Part shown: one piece after another, positions 29,677 through 39,598 of the stretch
Layout of the letters: the number at the start of each line of letters is the position of its first letter
How positions within the stretch are numbered: position 1 is the stretch's first letter
Assembly: GCF_003943505.1 (NCBI RefSeq)
Contig: NZ_RJPS01000006.1
Location: 50,245-114,244, forward strand
DNA: 64,000 nt
DNA from: Streptococcus cristatus
Lineage (GTDB): Bacteria; Bacillota; Bacilli; Lactobacillales; Streptococcaceae
Direction of reading: 5' to 3'
Program-made: the position numbers and the translations under genes
Notes under the pieces: generated by a model
Databases searched by the model: none
Seen by the model: only the letters and a program-made list of their open reading frames with translations
Told to the model about the DNA's origin: nothing

Positions 29677-29705
29677 AAACCTGCAAACAGCTTTGTTGCA
29701 GGTTT
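29677..29705 (-). other. Hairpin between metE and metF
   Basis: AAACCTGCAA and TTGCAGGTTT form a perfect 10-bp stem. No T tract follows on the minus strand, so partial termination or RNA processing that sets the metE:metF ratio is more likely than a full stop. Confidence 0.6.
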
Positions 29706-29736
29706 ATCAGAGCTGAGTTTAAATGTAGAAATAATA

Positions 29737-31989
29737 TTAATTCAGTTTTTGTCTAGCTGCTTTGGCCGCTTCTACAAGGCGGATCAAGCTTTCTTTTGTT
29801 TCTGGAATACCACGTGTTTTCAAACCACAGTCAGGGTTGATCCAAACTTTCTTGCTTGGAACTTTGGCAAGAATAGCATCGATCGTGTGGTCGATTTCGC
29901 CTTCATTTGGCACACGAGGAGAGTGGATATCGTAAACCCCAGGTCCCACTTCTGTTTGGAAGTTTTTCGCTTTGAGTTCGTCCAAGATTTCAAGGTTTGA
30001 ACGGCTGGCTTCAAAGGAAATCACGTCCGCATCCATGTTGTCGATAGCTGGGATGATATCGGTAAATTCTGAGTAACACATGTGAGTGTGGATTTGCGTA
30101 TCTGGCGCAACTGTAGAGTGTACCAAGCGGAAGGCAGGAATAGCCCAGTCAAGGTAGTCTTCATACCAGTCGCTACGACGAAGTGGCAATTTCTCACGGA
30201 GAGCGGCCTCGTCGATTTGGATGATCTTCACGCCAGCAGCTTCAAGGTCAAGAACTTCATCCTTGATCGCAAGAGCGATTTGAAGAGTAGAATCCTTGAT
30301 AGAGATGTCTTCACGTGGGAATGACCAGTTAAGAATGGTAACAGGTCCAGTCAACATCCCTTTAACAGGTTTGTCAGTACGGCTTTGTGCGTAGCTAGAC
30401 CATTTCACAGTGATTGGGTTGAGACGAGTCACATCACCCCAGATGATTGGTGGTTTCACCCCACGCATACCGTATGATTGTACCCAACCGTTTTTAGAGA
30501 AGAGGTAACCTGACAAGTTTTGACCGAAGTACTCAACCATGTCATTACGCTCGAACTCACCGTGCACCAGCACGTCAAATCCAACTTCTTCTTGCCATTT
30601 AATCCATTCGTCGATTTGCTCTGCCAAGAACTTGTCATAGTCTTCTGCTGATAACTCACCCTTACGGAAGGCCAAGCGTTTGGCACGGACTTCCTTAGTT
30701 TGAGGGAATGAACCGATCGTTGTTGTTGGAAGAGCTGGAAGTTTGAAGGCATCTTCTTGGATGGCTTCACGTTCAGCAAAAGCTGGCAAACGAGTGTAGT
30801 CTGCGTCTGTCAATCCAGCGATGCGTGCACGAAGTTCTGCATTTTCACCAACACGTTCAGTCGCAAAGAGTTCTTTATTAGCTGCAAGTGCTTCTGCACC
30901 TTGACCATTGCGGATAGCATCCAAATCACGAAGTTCTTCCAATTTTTCAACTGCAAAGGCAAAGTGGTTCAAGATTGCTGGTTCAAATTCTTCATTAGCA
31001 GTTGTAAATGGCACATGAAGAAGTGAGCATGAGCTTGTCAATACGATGTTTTCAGCTGGGACTTGCTCAAGAACAGCCAAGCTCTTTTCGTAGTTGTTAC
31101 GCCAGATATTCTTACCATTGACAATACCTGCATAAAGAGTCTTGTCAGCTGGGAAACCACCTTTAACGAGTTCAAGAGTTTTCTTACCTTCAACGAAGTC
31201 CAAACCAATCGCATCTACTGGCAAGTTCACAAGGTCAGTGTAAACGTCACGAACATCACCAAAGTAAGTTTGAAGCAAGACTTCAAGGCCTTTTTTATCA
31301 GCCAAAAGCTTATTGTAAATGTTCAAGAAGAGAGCTTTTTCTTCAGCTGTCAAGTCTTTAACAAGAGCAGCTTCGTCGAGTTGGATGCGAGTCGCACCAA
31401 GTTCAGCTAATTTAGCAAAAACTTCTTGGTAAGCAGCTACAAAGCTGTCTACGAAGTCTTCTGCTTTCACGCCTTCTTCAAAGTCTGACAATTGAAGGAA
31501 GGTGAATGGACCTACAAGAACAGGACGAGTGTTCAATCCAAGTTCTTTTGCTTCTTGGAACTCATCAAAGATCTTGTGACCTGCAAGTTTGACTTGAGTG
31601 TCTTTTTCAAATTTAGGAACGATGTAGTGGTAGTTGGTGTTGAACCATTTCTTCATCGGAAGGGCACGCACATCCCCTTTTTCTCCTTGGTAACCACGCG
31701 CTAAAGCAAAGTAGCGCTCAAGGTCAGTCAAGTCCAAGTTTTGAACTGAAGCAGGCACCACGTTGAAGAGGAAGGCTGCATCTAGGAAGTTGTCATAGTG
31801 AGAGAAGTCATTTGATGGGATTTCAGTGATGCCTTTTTCTTTGACAATGTTCCAGTGTTTCGCACGCAAGTCTTTCGCTGCTGCCAAAAGTTCGTCTGCT
31901 GAGATTTCATTTCTAAAGTATTTTTCAGTTGTAAATTTTAATTCGCGGAATTCACCCAAACGAGGGAAACCAATGATAGTCGTTGACAT
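29737..31989 (-). CDS. metE: Cobalamin-independent methionine synthase
   Basis: MetE transfers the methyl group of 5-methyl-THF polyglutamate to homocysteine. The 750-residue protein has the N-terminal [35 protein letters not shown] at the start of the catalytic half, and the zinc-site regions [10 protein letters not shown] (Cys and His) and [13 protein letters not shown] (second Cys). An AGGACG site precedes the ATG. It heads the metE-metF unit, with an MtaR/MetR-type palindrome about 80-100 bases upstream. Confidence 0.98.
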   Translation of the reverse strand: MSTTIIGFPRLGEFRELKFTTEKYFRNEISADELLAAAKDLRAKHWNIVKEKGITEIPSNDFSHYDNFLDAAFLFNVVPASVQNLDLTDLERYFALARGYQGEKGDVRALPMKKWFNTNYHYIVPKFEKDTQVKLAGHKIFDEFQEAKELGLNTRPVLVGPFTFLQLSDFEEGVKAEDFVDSFVAAYQEVFAKLAELGATRIQLDEAALVKDLTAEEKALFLNIYNKLLADKKGLEVLLQTYFGDVRDVYTDLVNLPVDAIGLDFVEGKKTLELVKGGFPADKTLYAGIVNGKNIWRNNYEKSLAVLEQVPAENIVLTSSCSLLHVPFTTANEEFEPAILNHFAFAVEKLEELRDLDAIRNGQGAEALAANKELFATERVGENAELRARIAGLTDADYTRLPAFAEREAIQEDAFKLPALPTTTIGSFPQTKEVRAKRLAFRKGELSAEDYDKFLAEQIDEWIKWQEEVGFDVLVHGEFERNDMVEYFGQNLSGYLFSKNGWVQSYGMRGVKPPIIWGDVTRLNPITVKWSSYAQSRTDKPVKGMLTGPVTILNWSFPREDISIKDSTLQIALAIKDEVLDLEAAGVKIIQIDEAALREKLPLRRSDWYEDYLDWAIPAFRLVHSTVAPDTQIHTHMCYSEFTDIIPAIDNMDADVISFEASRSNLEILDELKAKNFQTEVGPGVYDIHSPRVPNEGEIDHTIDAILAKVPSKKVWINPDCGLKTRGIPETKESLIRLVEAAKAARQKLN

Positions 31990-32070
31990 AAACGTCCTCC
32001 AAAAATTGTTGTTGAAACTATCTTAACAGAAAATTCGCCCTCTGTATAATTGGAATTTCCCAGACTTTGA

Positions 32071-32087
32071 TATAGTTTAAAACTATA
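32071..32087. promoter_or_regulatory. MtaR/MetR-type operator upstream of metE
   Basis: TATAGTTTAAAACTATA is a perfect 8-1-8 palindrome. It matches the motif reported for the LysR-type methionine/cysteine regulators (MtaR/MetR) of streptococci, TATAGTTTnAAACTATA. Its position 82-98 bases upstream of metE fits activation. The regulator gene is not in the window. Confidence 0.85.
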
Positions 32088-32185
32088 CCTCGTCATCTTC
32101 TAGGTCAGAAAACCTTATTTTTCAACTGCTATTGAACAAAATTATTGTTTGCTATAGGTAGAAATTATGACCTTGTAAAAAGAAA

Positions 32186-32213
32186 AACCAACGAGAATAA
32201 AATCTCGTTGGTT
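32186..32213 (-). terminator. Terminator after the membrane-anchored hypothetical gene
   Basis: AACCAACGAGA and TCTCGTTGGTT form an 11-bp stem; on the minus strand it is followed by TTTCTTTTTAC. It ends the 33217-32234 transcript before the metE upstream region. Confidence 0.85.
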
Positions 32214-32233
32214 CCCATAATATCTTGTCTTAC

Positions 32234-33217
32234 TTATTCTATTTCATGATACAGCTTTCTAGCCTTTTCAATATCATAGTATCTGTCAAACTCTTCTTTG
32301 GAGTTGACGATATGTTTTTGACTGTCAATAGAAAGTTCTGAGGGAATGGTTACAGCTTCATATACATTCACTGTGGCCGGCATAAATAAGCTATAGACGG
32401 TGGCCTCACGCTCAAATTGCACTGCGCTATTTTTAGAATTTAAAATAAATACAATCGTATTTCCTTTTTCTAAGAGCTTATGGGGCTTTGAACTCTTCTC
32501 AAACTGAGTCTGTTCCAAAAAAGCTTTATCTATTGAGAACTCCTCGCCAACAGAAACAGTTTTAATACCATTAGCTTTATCATCCCAAGATGTTGATATT
32601 GTTACTCCCAACTTTCTGTTAAAGTCATGAGCTAGAATTTCATTTTCTTCAATCTTCTTATTGCGCAAATTAAGAAAAAGTGGTTTAGTATTTTGATAAT
32701 TCTTTAAATCCCGTATCTGAATCTTTAAATACTCTTGTCCTTTCCAAGTATAAATATCCCCTAGCTCTGCTGGTATATAATCCACATTGTAATCTTCTAC
32801 CACCTTGTAAAGATCCAACTCCGTCTCCTCCTCAAGCTTCATGCCCTTAACTTGGTAAATACTCAAAGTCCAGTAAGCTCCATCAATTGGCCGCTCCTGT
32901 AAATAATAAGGAGTATCTTTTAATTTCATATTCTGACGCAATATATATCGAGAACCTACACGAGTATTTTGTACAAATCCGTAACTCCCAAACTCTTCCA
33001 TTTTTTTGTCTTCTTCTGGGGTTGTTGAAACCCAATGGACAATGACACCTGCACCATCCGCAATCATTTCATAATCATCAATCTTTGCTTTACCCGTATA
33101 CTTATGGAATTGTCCGTAATATTGTTTATTGCAGTAGAGGTAGAAAGTCCAAGATACCAAAGATAAACCTGCTAATACTAGCAGTGTAATAAGACTCTTT
33201 GTTTTACTCCATTTCAT
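32234..33217 (-). CDS. Membrane-anchored extracellular protein of unknown function
   Basis: The 327-residue protein has a short positive N-terminus and one hydrophobic segment (about 8-28, SLITLLVLAGLSLVSWTFYLY) followed by a soluble, beta-rich, charged domain, so it is probably anchored with the domain outside. There is no lipobox. AGGAGC precedes the ATG at 33217. I do not recognise the family. It follows the AI-2E family transporter by 38 bases on the same strand. Confidence 0.7.
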   Translation of the reverse strand: MKWSKTKSLITLLVLAGLSLVSWTFYLYCNKQYYGQFHKYTGKAKIDDYEMIADGAGVIVHWVSTTPEEDKKMEEFGSYGFVQNTRVGSRYILRQNMKLKDTPYYLQERPIDGAYWTLSIYQVKGMKLEEETELDLYKVVEDYNVDYIPAELGDIYTWKGQEYLKIQIRDLKNYQNTKPLFLNLRNKKIEENEILAHDFNRKLGVTISTSWDDKANGIKTVSVGEEFSIDKAFLEQTQFEKSSKPHKLLEKGNTIVFILNSKNSAVQFEREATVYSLFMPATVNVYEAVTIPSELSIDSQKHIVNSKEEFDRYYDIEKARKLYHEIE

Positions 33218-33255
33218 AATTAAGCTCCTATTTTGCACATTTATCGTCTAAATAA

Positions 33256-34353
33256 TTAGGCAACTTCTCCACTTTCATTCCTCTCCTCCTTCTCCACAAC
33301 AAACTCTCTGACCAAGCGGTAGATAACTGCAAAGATAGGCGTGAAGAAAATCATGCCTACCAAGCCAAAGAGATTACCCCCAATCAGGGCTGCGGCAAGG
33401 GTAAAGAGAGTTGGGAGACCAACGGACTGGCCGACCACGCGCGGATAGATGATATTGCCCTCAATCAGCTGCACAATCTGAAAGACTGCGATAGAAAGAA
33501 GGGCTTTCCAAGGGCTGTCGGTGAAGATAAAGATAGCACCCAAAGCACAAGCAGAGAAAGGCCCTATGTAGGGAATGAAAGAGAGCACTCCAGCCAAAAC
33601 CCCTGTCAGGGCTGCATAAGGCAGACCTGTCAAAGAGTAGGCGATAAAGACCAAGACACCGACAATGACGGCCTCAATCATCTGCCCCATCAGGAACTTA
33701 TCATAGGTCTCAACAATGACAGAACCGACATAGGATAGGCGCTTCACAGCCTTCTCAGGAAGCAGAACCTGTAAGAGACGGCTAGTAATTGTCTGCAAAT
33801 GCTCCTTGCTGCTCAAGAAGGCAAACATAAGAAAGATAGACATGATGACAGAGAAGAAATTACCAAAAATAGCAGAGATATTGCCTGTCAGACTGCCCAG
33901 AAGAGAGATGGCTCGGTTGACAATATCGCTGTTTTGCAGTTGCTTGGTCAAATCTTTCAGCTGGCTAGAGGAAAGCAAGCCAGACTGCTGCAGCCACTTA
34001 GCTACCTGAGGTGCTACCTTGCCGATTGTTTCACTCAGCTGATTGACCGCTGTGGTCAGAGTTGGCACGACGATAGAGACAATCCCCGTCATAATGAGAG
34101 CTAAAATCAGCACCTCTAAAGCCAAGGCCAAACCGCGCTGCAACTTCTGAGGGACTCGGCATTTGTCCAAGAAGTCTTCTAGCTTTTTCATCGGAACATT
34201 AAAGATAAAGGCTAGGACTCCACCCAGTATAATAGGCGAAAAAACCGAAGTCAGACTCTGCAGACCAGACCAGATGTTCCCAATATAGAGAACCAGAGCC
34301 AGAGCAAGCGCCGCAAAGACGATGAGTTTATAGGATTCATTTATTTTTTTCAT
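33256..34353 (-). CDS. AI-2E family transporter (PerM/YtvI-like)
   Basis: A 365-residue membrane protein with about eight hydrophobic segments, starting SYKLIVFAALALALVLYIGNIWSGL. The family signature appears in GLPYAALTGVLAGVLSFIPYIGP and IEGNIIYPRVVGQSVGLPTL. Members are permease-like proteins with varied proposed roles (signal export, Na+/H+ exchange); none can be assigned here. A GGAAGC site precedes the ATG. Confidence 0.9.
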   Translation of the reverse strand: MKKINESYKLIVFAALALALVLYIGNIWSGLQSLTSVFSPIILGGVLAFIFNVPMKKLEDFLDKCRVPQKLQRGLALALEVLILALIMTGIVSIVVPTLTTAVNQLSETIGKVAPQVAKWLQQSGLLSSSQLKDLTKQLQNSDIVNRAISLLGSLTGNISAIFGNFFSVIMSIFLMFAFLSSKEHLQTITSRLLQVLLPEKAVKRLSYVGSVIVETYDKFLMGQMIEAVIVGVLVFIAYSLTGLPYAALTGVLAGVLSFIPYIGPFSACALGAIFIFTDSPWKALLSIAVFQIVQLIEGNIIYPRVVGQSVGLPTLFTLAAALIGGNLFGLVGMIFFTPIFAVIYRLVREFVVEKEERNESGEVA

Positions 34354-34460
34354 AAAGCTTCCTTTACAGTTTTGTCATTTCCTTATTTTATCATAATTTT
34401 CAAGGCCTTTCGAGCAGGAGGAAACATGGGTCAGTCAACTTTGCCATCACTCTTAAATTT

Positions 34461-34808
34461 TTAAAAATCTTGAAGATAGAGAACCCCAGCTCCTATGGAT
34501 AGAAGGCCTGCAAATATAGCTAGAAAAGGAATAAATCCCATGACAGAGGCGCAGAATAGAAGCTCATGACTCGTCTTATTGACTCTTGGGTCGTTGCTAT
34601 AGTGATACATTCCGACTATAGAAAGTCCCAAAAGCAGCCAGCTGGTCAATGTAATCATATCGCCCCAGCCAGCGTTTTCAACTAGTGTGGGAACCGAATA
34701 AATAATTTCCCAGTGCCATCTATTTAAAGAAGCGTAAATGATCTGAAGGCCTCCTAAAATGCCAACAATTCCATTTATCCACAGCAATTTGTTTGATTTC
34801 ATAAGCAT
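34461..34808 (-). CDS. Small hypothetical membrane protein
   Basis: A 115-residue protein with three or four hydrophobic segments (about 9-26, 50-68, 84-110). No family recognised. Two ATGs, 34808 and 34802, are possible; the GAAAGAG site does not separate them clearly. It stands alone between the AI-2E transporter and the divergent pabB gene. Confidence 0.6.
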   Translation of the reverse strand: MLMKSNKLLWINGIVGILGGLQIIYASLNRWHWEIIYSVPTLVENAGWGDMITLTSWLLLGLSIVGMYHYSNDPRVNKTSHELLFCASVMGFIPFLAIFAGLLSIGAGVLYLQDF

Positions 34809-34918
34809 CTCACTCTTTCTTTTTTAAAATAGTATACCGAGCCACTCTCTAATCTGTCAACTATTGTAAAAGAATGAGTGTCTCATCCGATAAATCCGTT
34901 TTCATTCAAATTATCTTA

Positions 34919-34927
34919 TGATACAAT
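34919..34927 (+). promoter_or_regulatory. Extended -10 promoter placing the start site at the pabB ATG
   Basis: TG-A-TACAAT (34919-34927) is an extended -10 box. TTTTCA at 34899-34904 is a weak -35 with a 17-base spacer. The start seven bases after the -10 falls on the A of the ATG at 34934. Confidence 0.6.
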
Positions 34928-34933
34928 AAACTC

Positions 34934-36655
34934 ATGCACAAGAAAACGATTATTGATTTTAAAGAACTGGGTCGGCGCTTGATTTTCAGCCAGCCCGTCA
35001 AAGAGCTCAAAACACGCGAGTTGGCCGAAGTCAGAGAGATTCTGCAAGAGGTCGAAGACTGGCAGAAAAAGGGATTTTATGCAGTTGGCTATGTCAGCTA
35101 CGAAGCCGCTCCTGCTTTTGAGGAAAAACTCCAGGTCCACAAAGCCCCTCTGCTGGGCGAGTACCTGATTTACTTTACCATTCATGACAGAGCTGATGCA
35201 GTCCCATTCCCTTTGGCTTACGACGAGGTCGAAATGCCGGCGCAATGGCAGAGCCTGACGACTGAGCAAGAGTATGAAAAGGCCATCGGAACCATTCACC
35301 ATCATATCCGTCAAGGCGATACTTATCAGGTCAACTACACGGTGCAGCTGGGCGCAGAGCTTAATCCGCAGGACAGCTGGGCTATTTACAATCGTCTGGT
35401 CGTTGAGCAAAACGCAGCCTATAATGCCTATATAGAGCACGATAATCAGGCAATCTTATCCATCAGTCCTGAGCTCTTTTTCGAGGAGCACCGGGGTGAG
35501 CTGACAACACGGCCGATGAAAGGCACTACCAATCGCGGTCTGACAGTCACTGCAGACTTGGAGCAGGCGGACTGGCTGCGTCAGGATCCTAAAAATCGAG
35601 CGGAAAATATGATGATCGTTGATCTGCTACGCAACGACATGAACCGCATTTCAGAGATTGGCAGCGAGCGAGTCGAGCAACTGTGTCAGGTCGAGCAGTA
35701 CTCTACAGTCTGGCAAATGACCTCTACCATCAAAAGCCAGCTGCGACCTGAGATTGGCCTAGGAGAAATTTTTGATGCTCTCTTTCCGTGCGGCTCTATC
35801 ACAGGCGCTCCAAAGATTTCGACCATGGCTATCATCAAGGCGACAGAAAAAGCCGCCCGCGGTGTCTACTGCGGTACAGTTGGTATCTGTTTGCCAGACC
35901 AGAGACGGATTTTCAATGTGGCCATCCGCACCATTCAGCTAGAAGCTGGCAAGGCTATCTATGGTGTTGGCGGTGGCATCACTTGGGATAGCACATGGGA
36001 ATCCGAGTATATCGAAACCCAGCAAAAATCCGCTGTTCTTTATCGGAAAAATCCGCAGTTTGACCTGATTACGACAGGGAAGATTGAGCAAGGTCGCCTG
36101 ACCTTCCAAGCCCAACATCTGAAGCGTCTACGAGAATCTGCCCGTTACTTTGCTTATCCATTTGATGAGGAAAAACTGAAGGCAGAATTGAACCAAAGTC
36201 TAGCAAAACTGGATCCAAGTACGGACTACCGCCTGCGGATTTCCATCGCCAAATCTGGAAAAGTGACCTGCCAGCTAGAAAAGCTGCAAGCACTCCCAGA
36301 AGCTTTCTGCAAGGCTATTCTCGTTCCACAAAATGCCAACTTGCAACGACCTTTTACCTACTTTAAAACCAGCTATCGGCCACATTTGGACCTAGGCCAG
36401 CAAGAGCAAATCTACTACAATGCCCAAGGGCAGCTACTAGAAAGCTCCATCGGCAACCTAGTTCTCCAGCTGGATGGTCACCTCTACACGCCACCAGTCG
36501 AGCTAGGCCTTTTGAATGGCATCTACCGCCAGCATCTCTTGACAACAGGTCAGGCCACAGAAAAGATTCTCAGCCTAGACGACTTACAATCAGCAGAAAA
36601 AATCTACGCCTGCAACGCGCTACGAGGCCTATATGAATTGGAAATAGATGATTGA
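34934..36655 (+). CDS. pabB: Aminodeoxychorismate synthase component I fused to an aminodeoxychorismate lyase-like domain
   Basis: The first ~370 residues are a PabB chorismate-amination domain (TYQVNYTVQL, LSISPELFFE, the diagnostic lysine in TRPMKGTTNRG where anthranilate synthase has Ala, RNDMNRIS, FPCGSITGAPKI). Residues about 375-573 form a class IV aminotransferase domain (PabC-like) with SSIGNLVLQLDG and LLNGIYRQHLL. One protein could therefore make ADC and convert it to 4-aminobenzoate for folate. No PabA glutaminase is nearby. There is no Shine-Dalgarno site and the promoter suggests a leaderless mRNA. The stop overlaps the first base pairs of a structured repeat. Confidence 0.92.
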   Translation: MHKKTIIDFKELGRRLIFSQPVKELKTRELAEVREILQEVEDWQKKGFYAVGYVSYEAAPAFEEKLQVHKAPLLGEYLIYFTIHDRADAVPFPLAYDEVEMPAQWQSLTTEQEYEKAIGTIHHHIRQGDTYQVNYTVQLGAELNPQDSWAIYNRLVVEQNAAYNAYIEHDNQAILSISPELFFEEHRGELTTRPMKGTTNRGLTVTADLEQADWLRQDPKNRAENMMIVDLLRNDMNRISEIGSERVEQLCQVEQYSTVWQMTSTIKSQLRPEIGLGEIFDALFPCGSITGAPKISTMAIIKATEKAARGVYCGTVGICLPDQRRIFNVAIRTIQLEAGKAIYGVGGGITWDSTWESEYIETQQKSAVLYRKNPQFDLITTGKIEQGRLTFQAQHLKRLRESARYFAYPFDEEKLKAELNQSLAKLDPSTDYRLRISIAKSGKVTCQLEKLQALPEAFCKAILVPQNANLQRPFTYFKTSYRPHLDLGQQEQIYYNAQGQLLESSIGNLVLQLDGHLYTPPVELGLLNGIYRQHLLTTGQATEKILSLDDLQSAEKIYACNALRGLYELEIDD

Positions 36656-36828
36656 GGCTGGGACAAAAGTCCTAGCCTCTCAATTGTCTTTGGATTGTCG
36701 AGCAAGACACAGTGGTTGACTGGGCTCTACTACGCTGATTTCATCAGCTTTTACAGCCCTACTCAACTGTGCGGAGGTGGGACGACGAAATCGAATTCTA
36801 ACCAATTACCGATTTCTGTCCCACTCTC
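36654..36828 (+). repeat. Dispersed three-hairpin element, copy 3
   Basis: Read on the plus strand it starts GAGGCTGGGAC inside the pabB stop codon and ends with the GTGGGAC...GTCCCAC hairpin followed by TCTCTTTTCT. The overlap with TGA means insertion or copying here may have supplied the stop codon. Confidence 0.9.
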
Positions 36829-36880
36829 TTTTCTATAGGTTGCAGTCCACTGAGACAAGAAGTATGCCTGCTATTTCAAG

Positions 36881-36902
36881 ATTTTAGAAATATTTTAGAA
36901 AT
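36881..36902 (+). promoter_or_regulatory. Tandem 11-bp direct repeat upstream of the ABC transporter
   Basis: ATTTTAGAAAT occurs twice in a row. An 11-bp direct repeat is the classic binding layout for OmpR-family response regulators. It sits about 30 bases upstream of a TATACT -10-like box (36931-36936) that lacks a good -35, as expected of an activated promoter. The nearby OmpR-type regulator (39599-40279) is the obvious candidate. Confidence 0.6.
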
Positions 36903-36988
36903 GCTTGATGAATACTTAATAAGTGTCCGATATACTAGGTAGTGAGGAAAGGATTTCCAAAGATAATTCAAAAAGGAGAAGTAAAACC

Positions 36989-37918
36989 ATGGAAAATATT
37001 TTAGTTTTACAAGGGGTCAGCAAAAAGTTCGGCCAGCAGCAAGCTCTGAGCGATGTCAATCTGACCATCAAAAAAGGAGATATCTACGGTCTCATCGGTA
37101 AAAACGGGGCTGGTAAAACCACTCTGATCAAAATCATGACCCAGCTGATGCATGCCAGCAACGGAACCGTGTCTCTCTTTGGTTCCAGCAACCAGGCCGA
37201 ATGGACACAAGCCCTCAAGCGGGTCGGCTCGGTCATTGAAACGCCCGTTGCCCACAACCACTTGACCGCCTACGAAAATCTCAGCTACTACTGCAAACTC
37301 CGCCAGATACCTAATGCCGATAAGGCCATCCAAGAAACGCTCAACTATGTAGACCTGACTGACACTGGCAAAAAGAAATTTCGTGACTTCTCCCTTGGGA
37401 TGAAGCAACGTTTGGGCATCGCTATCGCCCTCCTATCCAAGCCAGATCTGATGATTTTAGATGAGCCTATCAACGGACTAGATCCTGTCGGTATCAAGGA
37501 ATTCCGCCAGCTTGTCCAAAAGCTCAATGAAGAGCTGGGCATGACCTTTGTTATTTCCAGCCATATCCTATCCGAGCTCTATCTAGTCGCTACGCGCTTT
37601 GGCATCATCGACCAAGGTCATATGATCAAGGAAATTTCCAAGGCTGAATTTGAAGAGCAAAGTGAAGATTATATCGTCTTGAAAACGGATCATTTGGAGG
37701 AAGCCAGCCAGCTGCTCCAAGACCAATTAGGCTACCGAATCAAGGTGGTCAATGCTCTCAATGAGATCCATGTCTTTACCCATTCGCACAACATCAACAA
37801 TATCGTAAAAGAGCTAGCCACAGCTGACTTAGTCATTCAAGAAATCTACTATGCACGGCAAAATCTCGAAAATTTCTTTACAGATTTACTTGATCAAAAC
37901 CAGGGAGGTCTATCATGA
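36989..37918 (+). CDS. ABC transporter ATP-binding protein (peptide/antibiotic resistance exporter type)
   Basis: A 309-residue ATPase with Walker A GLIGKNGAGKTT (about residue 35-46), signature FSLGMKQRLGIA, Walker B DLMILDEPINGLD and H-loop VISSHILSE. A ~90-residue C-terminal extension is typical of BcrA/lantibiotic-immunity type exporters. The start at 36989 has AAAAAGGAG; the in-frame ATG 22 codons upstream has none. Its stop overlaps the permease ATG (ATGA). Control by the convergent two-component system is suggested by an 11-bp tandem repeat in its promoter. Confidence 0.93.
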   Translation: MENILVLQGVSKKFGQQQALSDVNLTIKKGDIYGLIGKNGAGKTTLIKIMTQLMHASNGTVSLFGSSNQAEWTQALKRVGSVIETPVAHNHLTAYENLSYYCKLRQIPNADKAIQETLNYVDLTDTGKKKFRDFSLGMKQRLGIAIALLSKPDLMILDEPINGLDPVGIKEFRQLVQKLNEELGMTFVISSHILSELYLVATRFGIIDQGHMIKEISKAEFEEQSEDYIVLKTDHLEEASQLLQDQLGYRIKVVNALNEIHVFTHSHNINNIVKELATADLVIQEIYYARQNLENFFTDLLDQNQGGLS

Positions 37919-38679
37919 TTCAAACCATTCGCGCTGACTTTTACCGTCTCTTCCACTCCAAGGGCTTTTGGATTACTGAGTTCGTTTTACTAGCCAATAT
38001 CCTGATCGGCGTCCTCTATAAGGTTACCAGCAGATTTGGAACATCCATTGAGACGGATGGACATAACGTCGCTCTGCAAGCACCAGTAAAAATGACGGGT
38101 ATCAAGGCTCTTGCCCATTTCTCTGGAAATTCTGACAATGTTATATTTTTCACTCTCATTGTCGTCTGCCTCTTATTAGGTGTGGACTTGTCCCGTAAGC
38201 TTTATAAAAACAGCCTCGCTCACGGTATTTCACGTACAGAGTTCTTCTTATCTAAAACTTTGGTCTCCTTTGTTGTCGCCATCTTCCAATTCATCCTCTT
38301 GCTAGGGCTATCCTTCATCATCGCTAGCTCTATCAACGGAATTGGGACAGCTCCGGCAGGTTTCTTTGGTCAATTTTTCATAACTATTCTCGTCCAGCTC
38401 ATGATAACCATCGCTTGGATTAGTATTGTGTCTTTCGTCCTTTATATCAGCCATTCCATTGCTGCGGTCTTTGTTACCTATTTTATCGGAAGCGCCCTGC
38501 TTGCCTTTCCAGTCTTACTCTATCCCCATATAGAGTTGTACCGCTATTTAACCTTACGATTTGGAATAGAGATGGCTACGGATCCTGCTGTTGTTTTACA
38601 AGCTAGTTTAGTAGCAATTGGCATAGCAGTCTTCTTCCTAGGCAACAGCCTCCTCATTTTTAAGAAAAAAGATCTCTAA
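37915..38679 (+). CDS. ABC-2 type transporter permease
   Basis: A 254-residue membrane protein with six hydrophobic segments, the second after an extracytoplasmic loop of about 40 residues. It pairs with the ATPase gene it overlaps by four bases. The pair resembles lantibiotic or bacitracin self-protection exporters; the substrate is unknown. Confidence 0.88.
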   Translation: MIQTIRADFYRLFHSKGFWITEFVLLANILIGVLYKVTSRFGTSIETDGHNVALQAPVKMTGIKALAHFSGNSDNVIFFTLIVVCLLLGVDLSRKLYKNSLAHGISRTEFFLSKTLVSFVVAIFQFILLLGLSFIIASSINGIGTAPAGFFGQFFITILVQLMITIAWISIVSFVLYISHSIAAVFVTYFIGSALLAFPVLLYPHIELYRYLTLRFGIEMATDPAVVLQASLVAIGIAVFFLGNSLLIFKKKDL

Positions 38680-38683
38680 AACC

Positions 38684-38722
38684 AAAGAATCAGCTAATCT
38701 TCTGACTAGCTGATTCTTTTTT
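38684..38722. terminator. Bidirectional terminator between ABC transporter and histidine kinase
   Basis: AAAGAATCAGCTA and TAGCTGATTCTTT form a 13-bp perfect stem followed by TTTTATA, between convergent genes. Confidence 0.92.
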
Positions 38723-39596
38723 ATAAGGCCACAATCAATTCAAACCAATCGTCCTCTGCTTGAATGGTCAAATCACCACCCAAGATTTCGACCAGCTGCT
38801 GGGTGATATAAAGGCCCAGCCCAGACGACTCCTCACTACTGGAAAGATTTTCAGAATAGAAGCGATTGGTCAGTTTATCCAGATGCAAAATAGGCTTCTG
38901 AACCTTATTTTTGACCTGGAAAATAACCTTTTGCCCTTCATTTTTCAGACTGATGCTGGCTGCTTCTCGACCATGTTTGAGGACATTGCTGAGCATGTTC
39001 TGGGCAATTCGATCAAAGATGTCACTGTCCGTTTCCAGAAGCAGATTTTCAGAGAGATCCACATCTAAATCAATCTCTGCTTGCTGAAAGGCATCGTAGT
39101 AAGCAAAGAGCTGCTGGGTGACCAGCTGGGATAGGTCTACCCGCTGCAACTTCGGTCGAATGGCTCCCTCCATCAAGCGACGGTATTCCATCAGAGCCTC
39201 CAAGCGTCTGGATACCATACTTAGATTATCTGCAATCTTTTGTAGCTGTTGATCCATCTGCTCCTTATCAGCGTCTTTGAGTAGCTGTTGCGTGTAGCCA
39301 CTAGCAATGGTCAGTGGCGTTCGGATATCGTGAGCAATATTACTAATAGCCATGTCCAAGGTTTTCTTTTCCTGCTGGGTTACAAAGGACATCTTATCAA
39401 TTTCCTGAAAAAGCTGCTCCACCTCGTCAGTCAGAGCCACTAGACTAGGAGCTTGATCTCTCAAGGTCAAGCGAACCTGACTTCCTGTACGATGTTTGTC
39501 ACGGATCTGGCTGGTCAGACTACGAATCGTCAGATGATAGCGAACGAGAAAGACTAGTAAGAACAGGATTATCAATACACATGCAATCCACCACAT
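38721..39596 (-). CDS. Sensor histidine kinase with a single membrane segment
   Basis: The 291-residue kinase has one N-terminal hydrophobic segment (about 2-19) and no extracellular domain, then a dimerisation helix with the phospho-acceptor NIAHDIRTPLT and an ATPase domain with N-box QNMLSNVLKHG and G-box SSGLGLYITQQL. Kinases of this shape often rely on a partner transporter to sense their signal, which fits the neighbouring ABC exporter. The Shine-Dalgarno AAGGAGG lies in the end of the regulator gene, two bases separating the frames. The start at 39596 was chosen on that basis. Confidence 0.92.
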   Translation of the reverse strand: MWWIACVLIILFLLVFLVRYHLTIRSLTSQIRDKHRTGSQVRLTLRDQAPSLVALTDEVEQLFQEIDKMSFVTQQEKKTLDMAISNIAHDIRTPLTIASGYTQQLLKDADKEQMDQQLQKIADNLSMVSRRLEALMEYRRLMEGAIRPKLQRVDLSQLVTQQLFAYYDAFQQAEIDLDVDLSENLLLETDSDIFDRIAQNMLSNVLKHGREAASISLKNEGQKVIFQVKNKVQKPILHLDKLTNRFYSENLSSSEESSGLGLYITQQLVEILGGDLTIQAEDDWFELIVAL

Positions 39597-39598
39597 AG

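Noticed and set aside
31990..32230. S-box or T-box riboswitch ahead of metE
   Set aside because: No conserved leader structure or anti-terminator is visible. The MtaR/MetR-type palindrome explains regulation.
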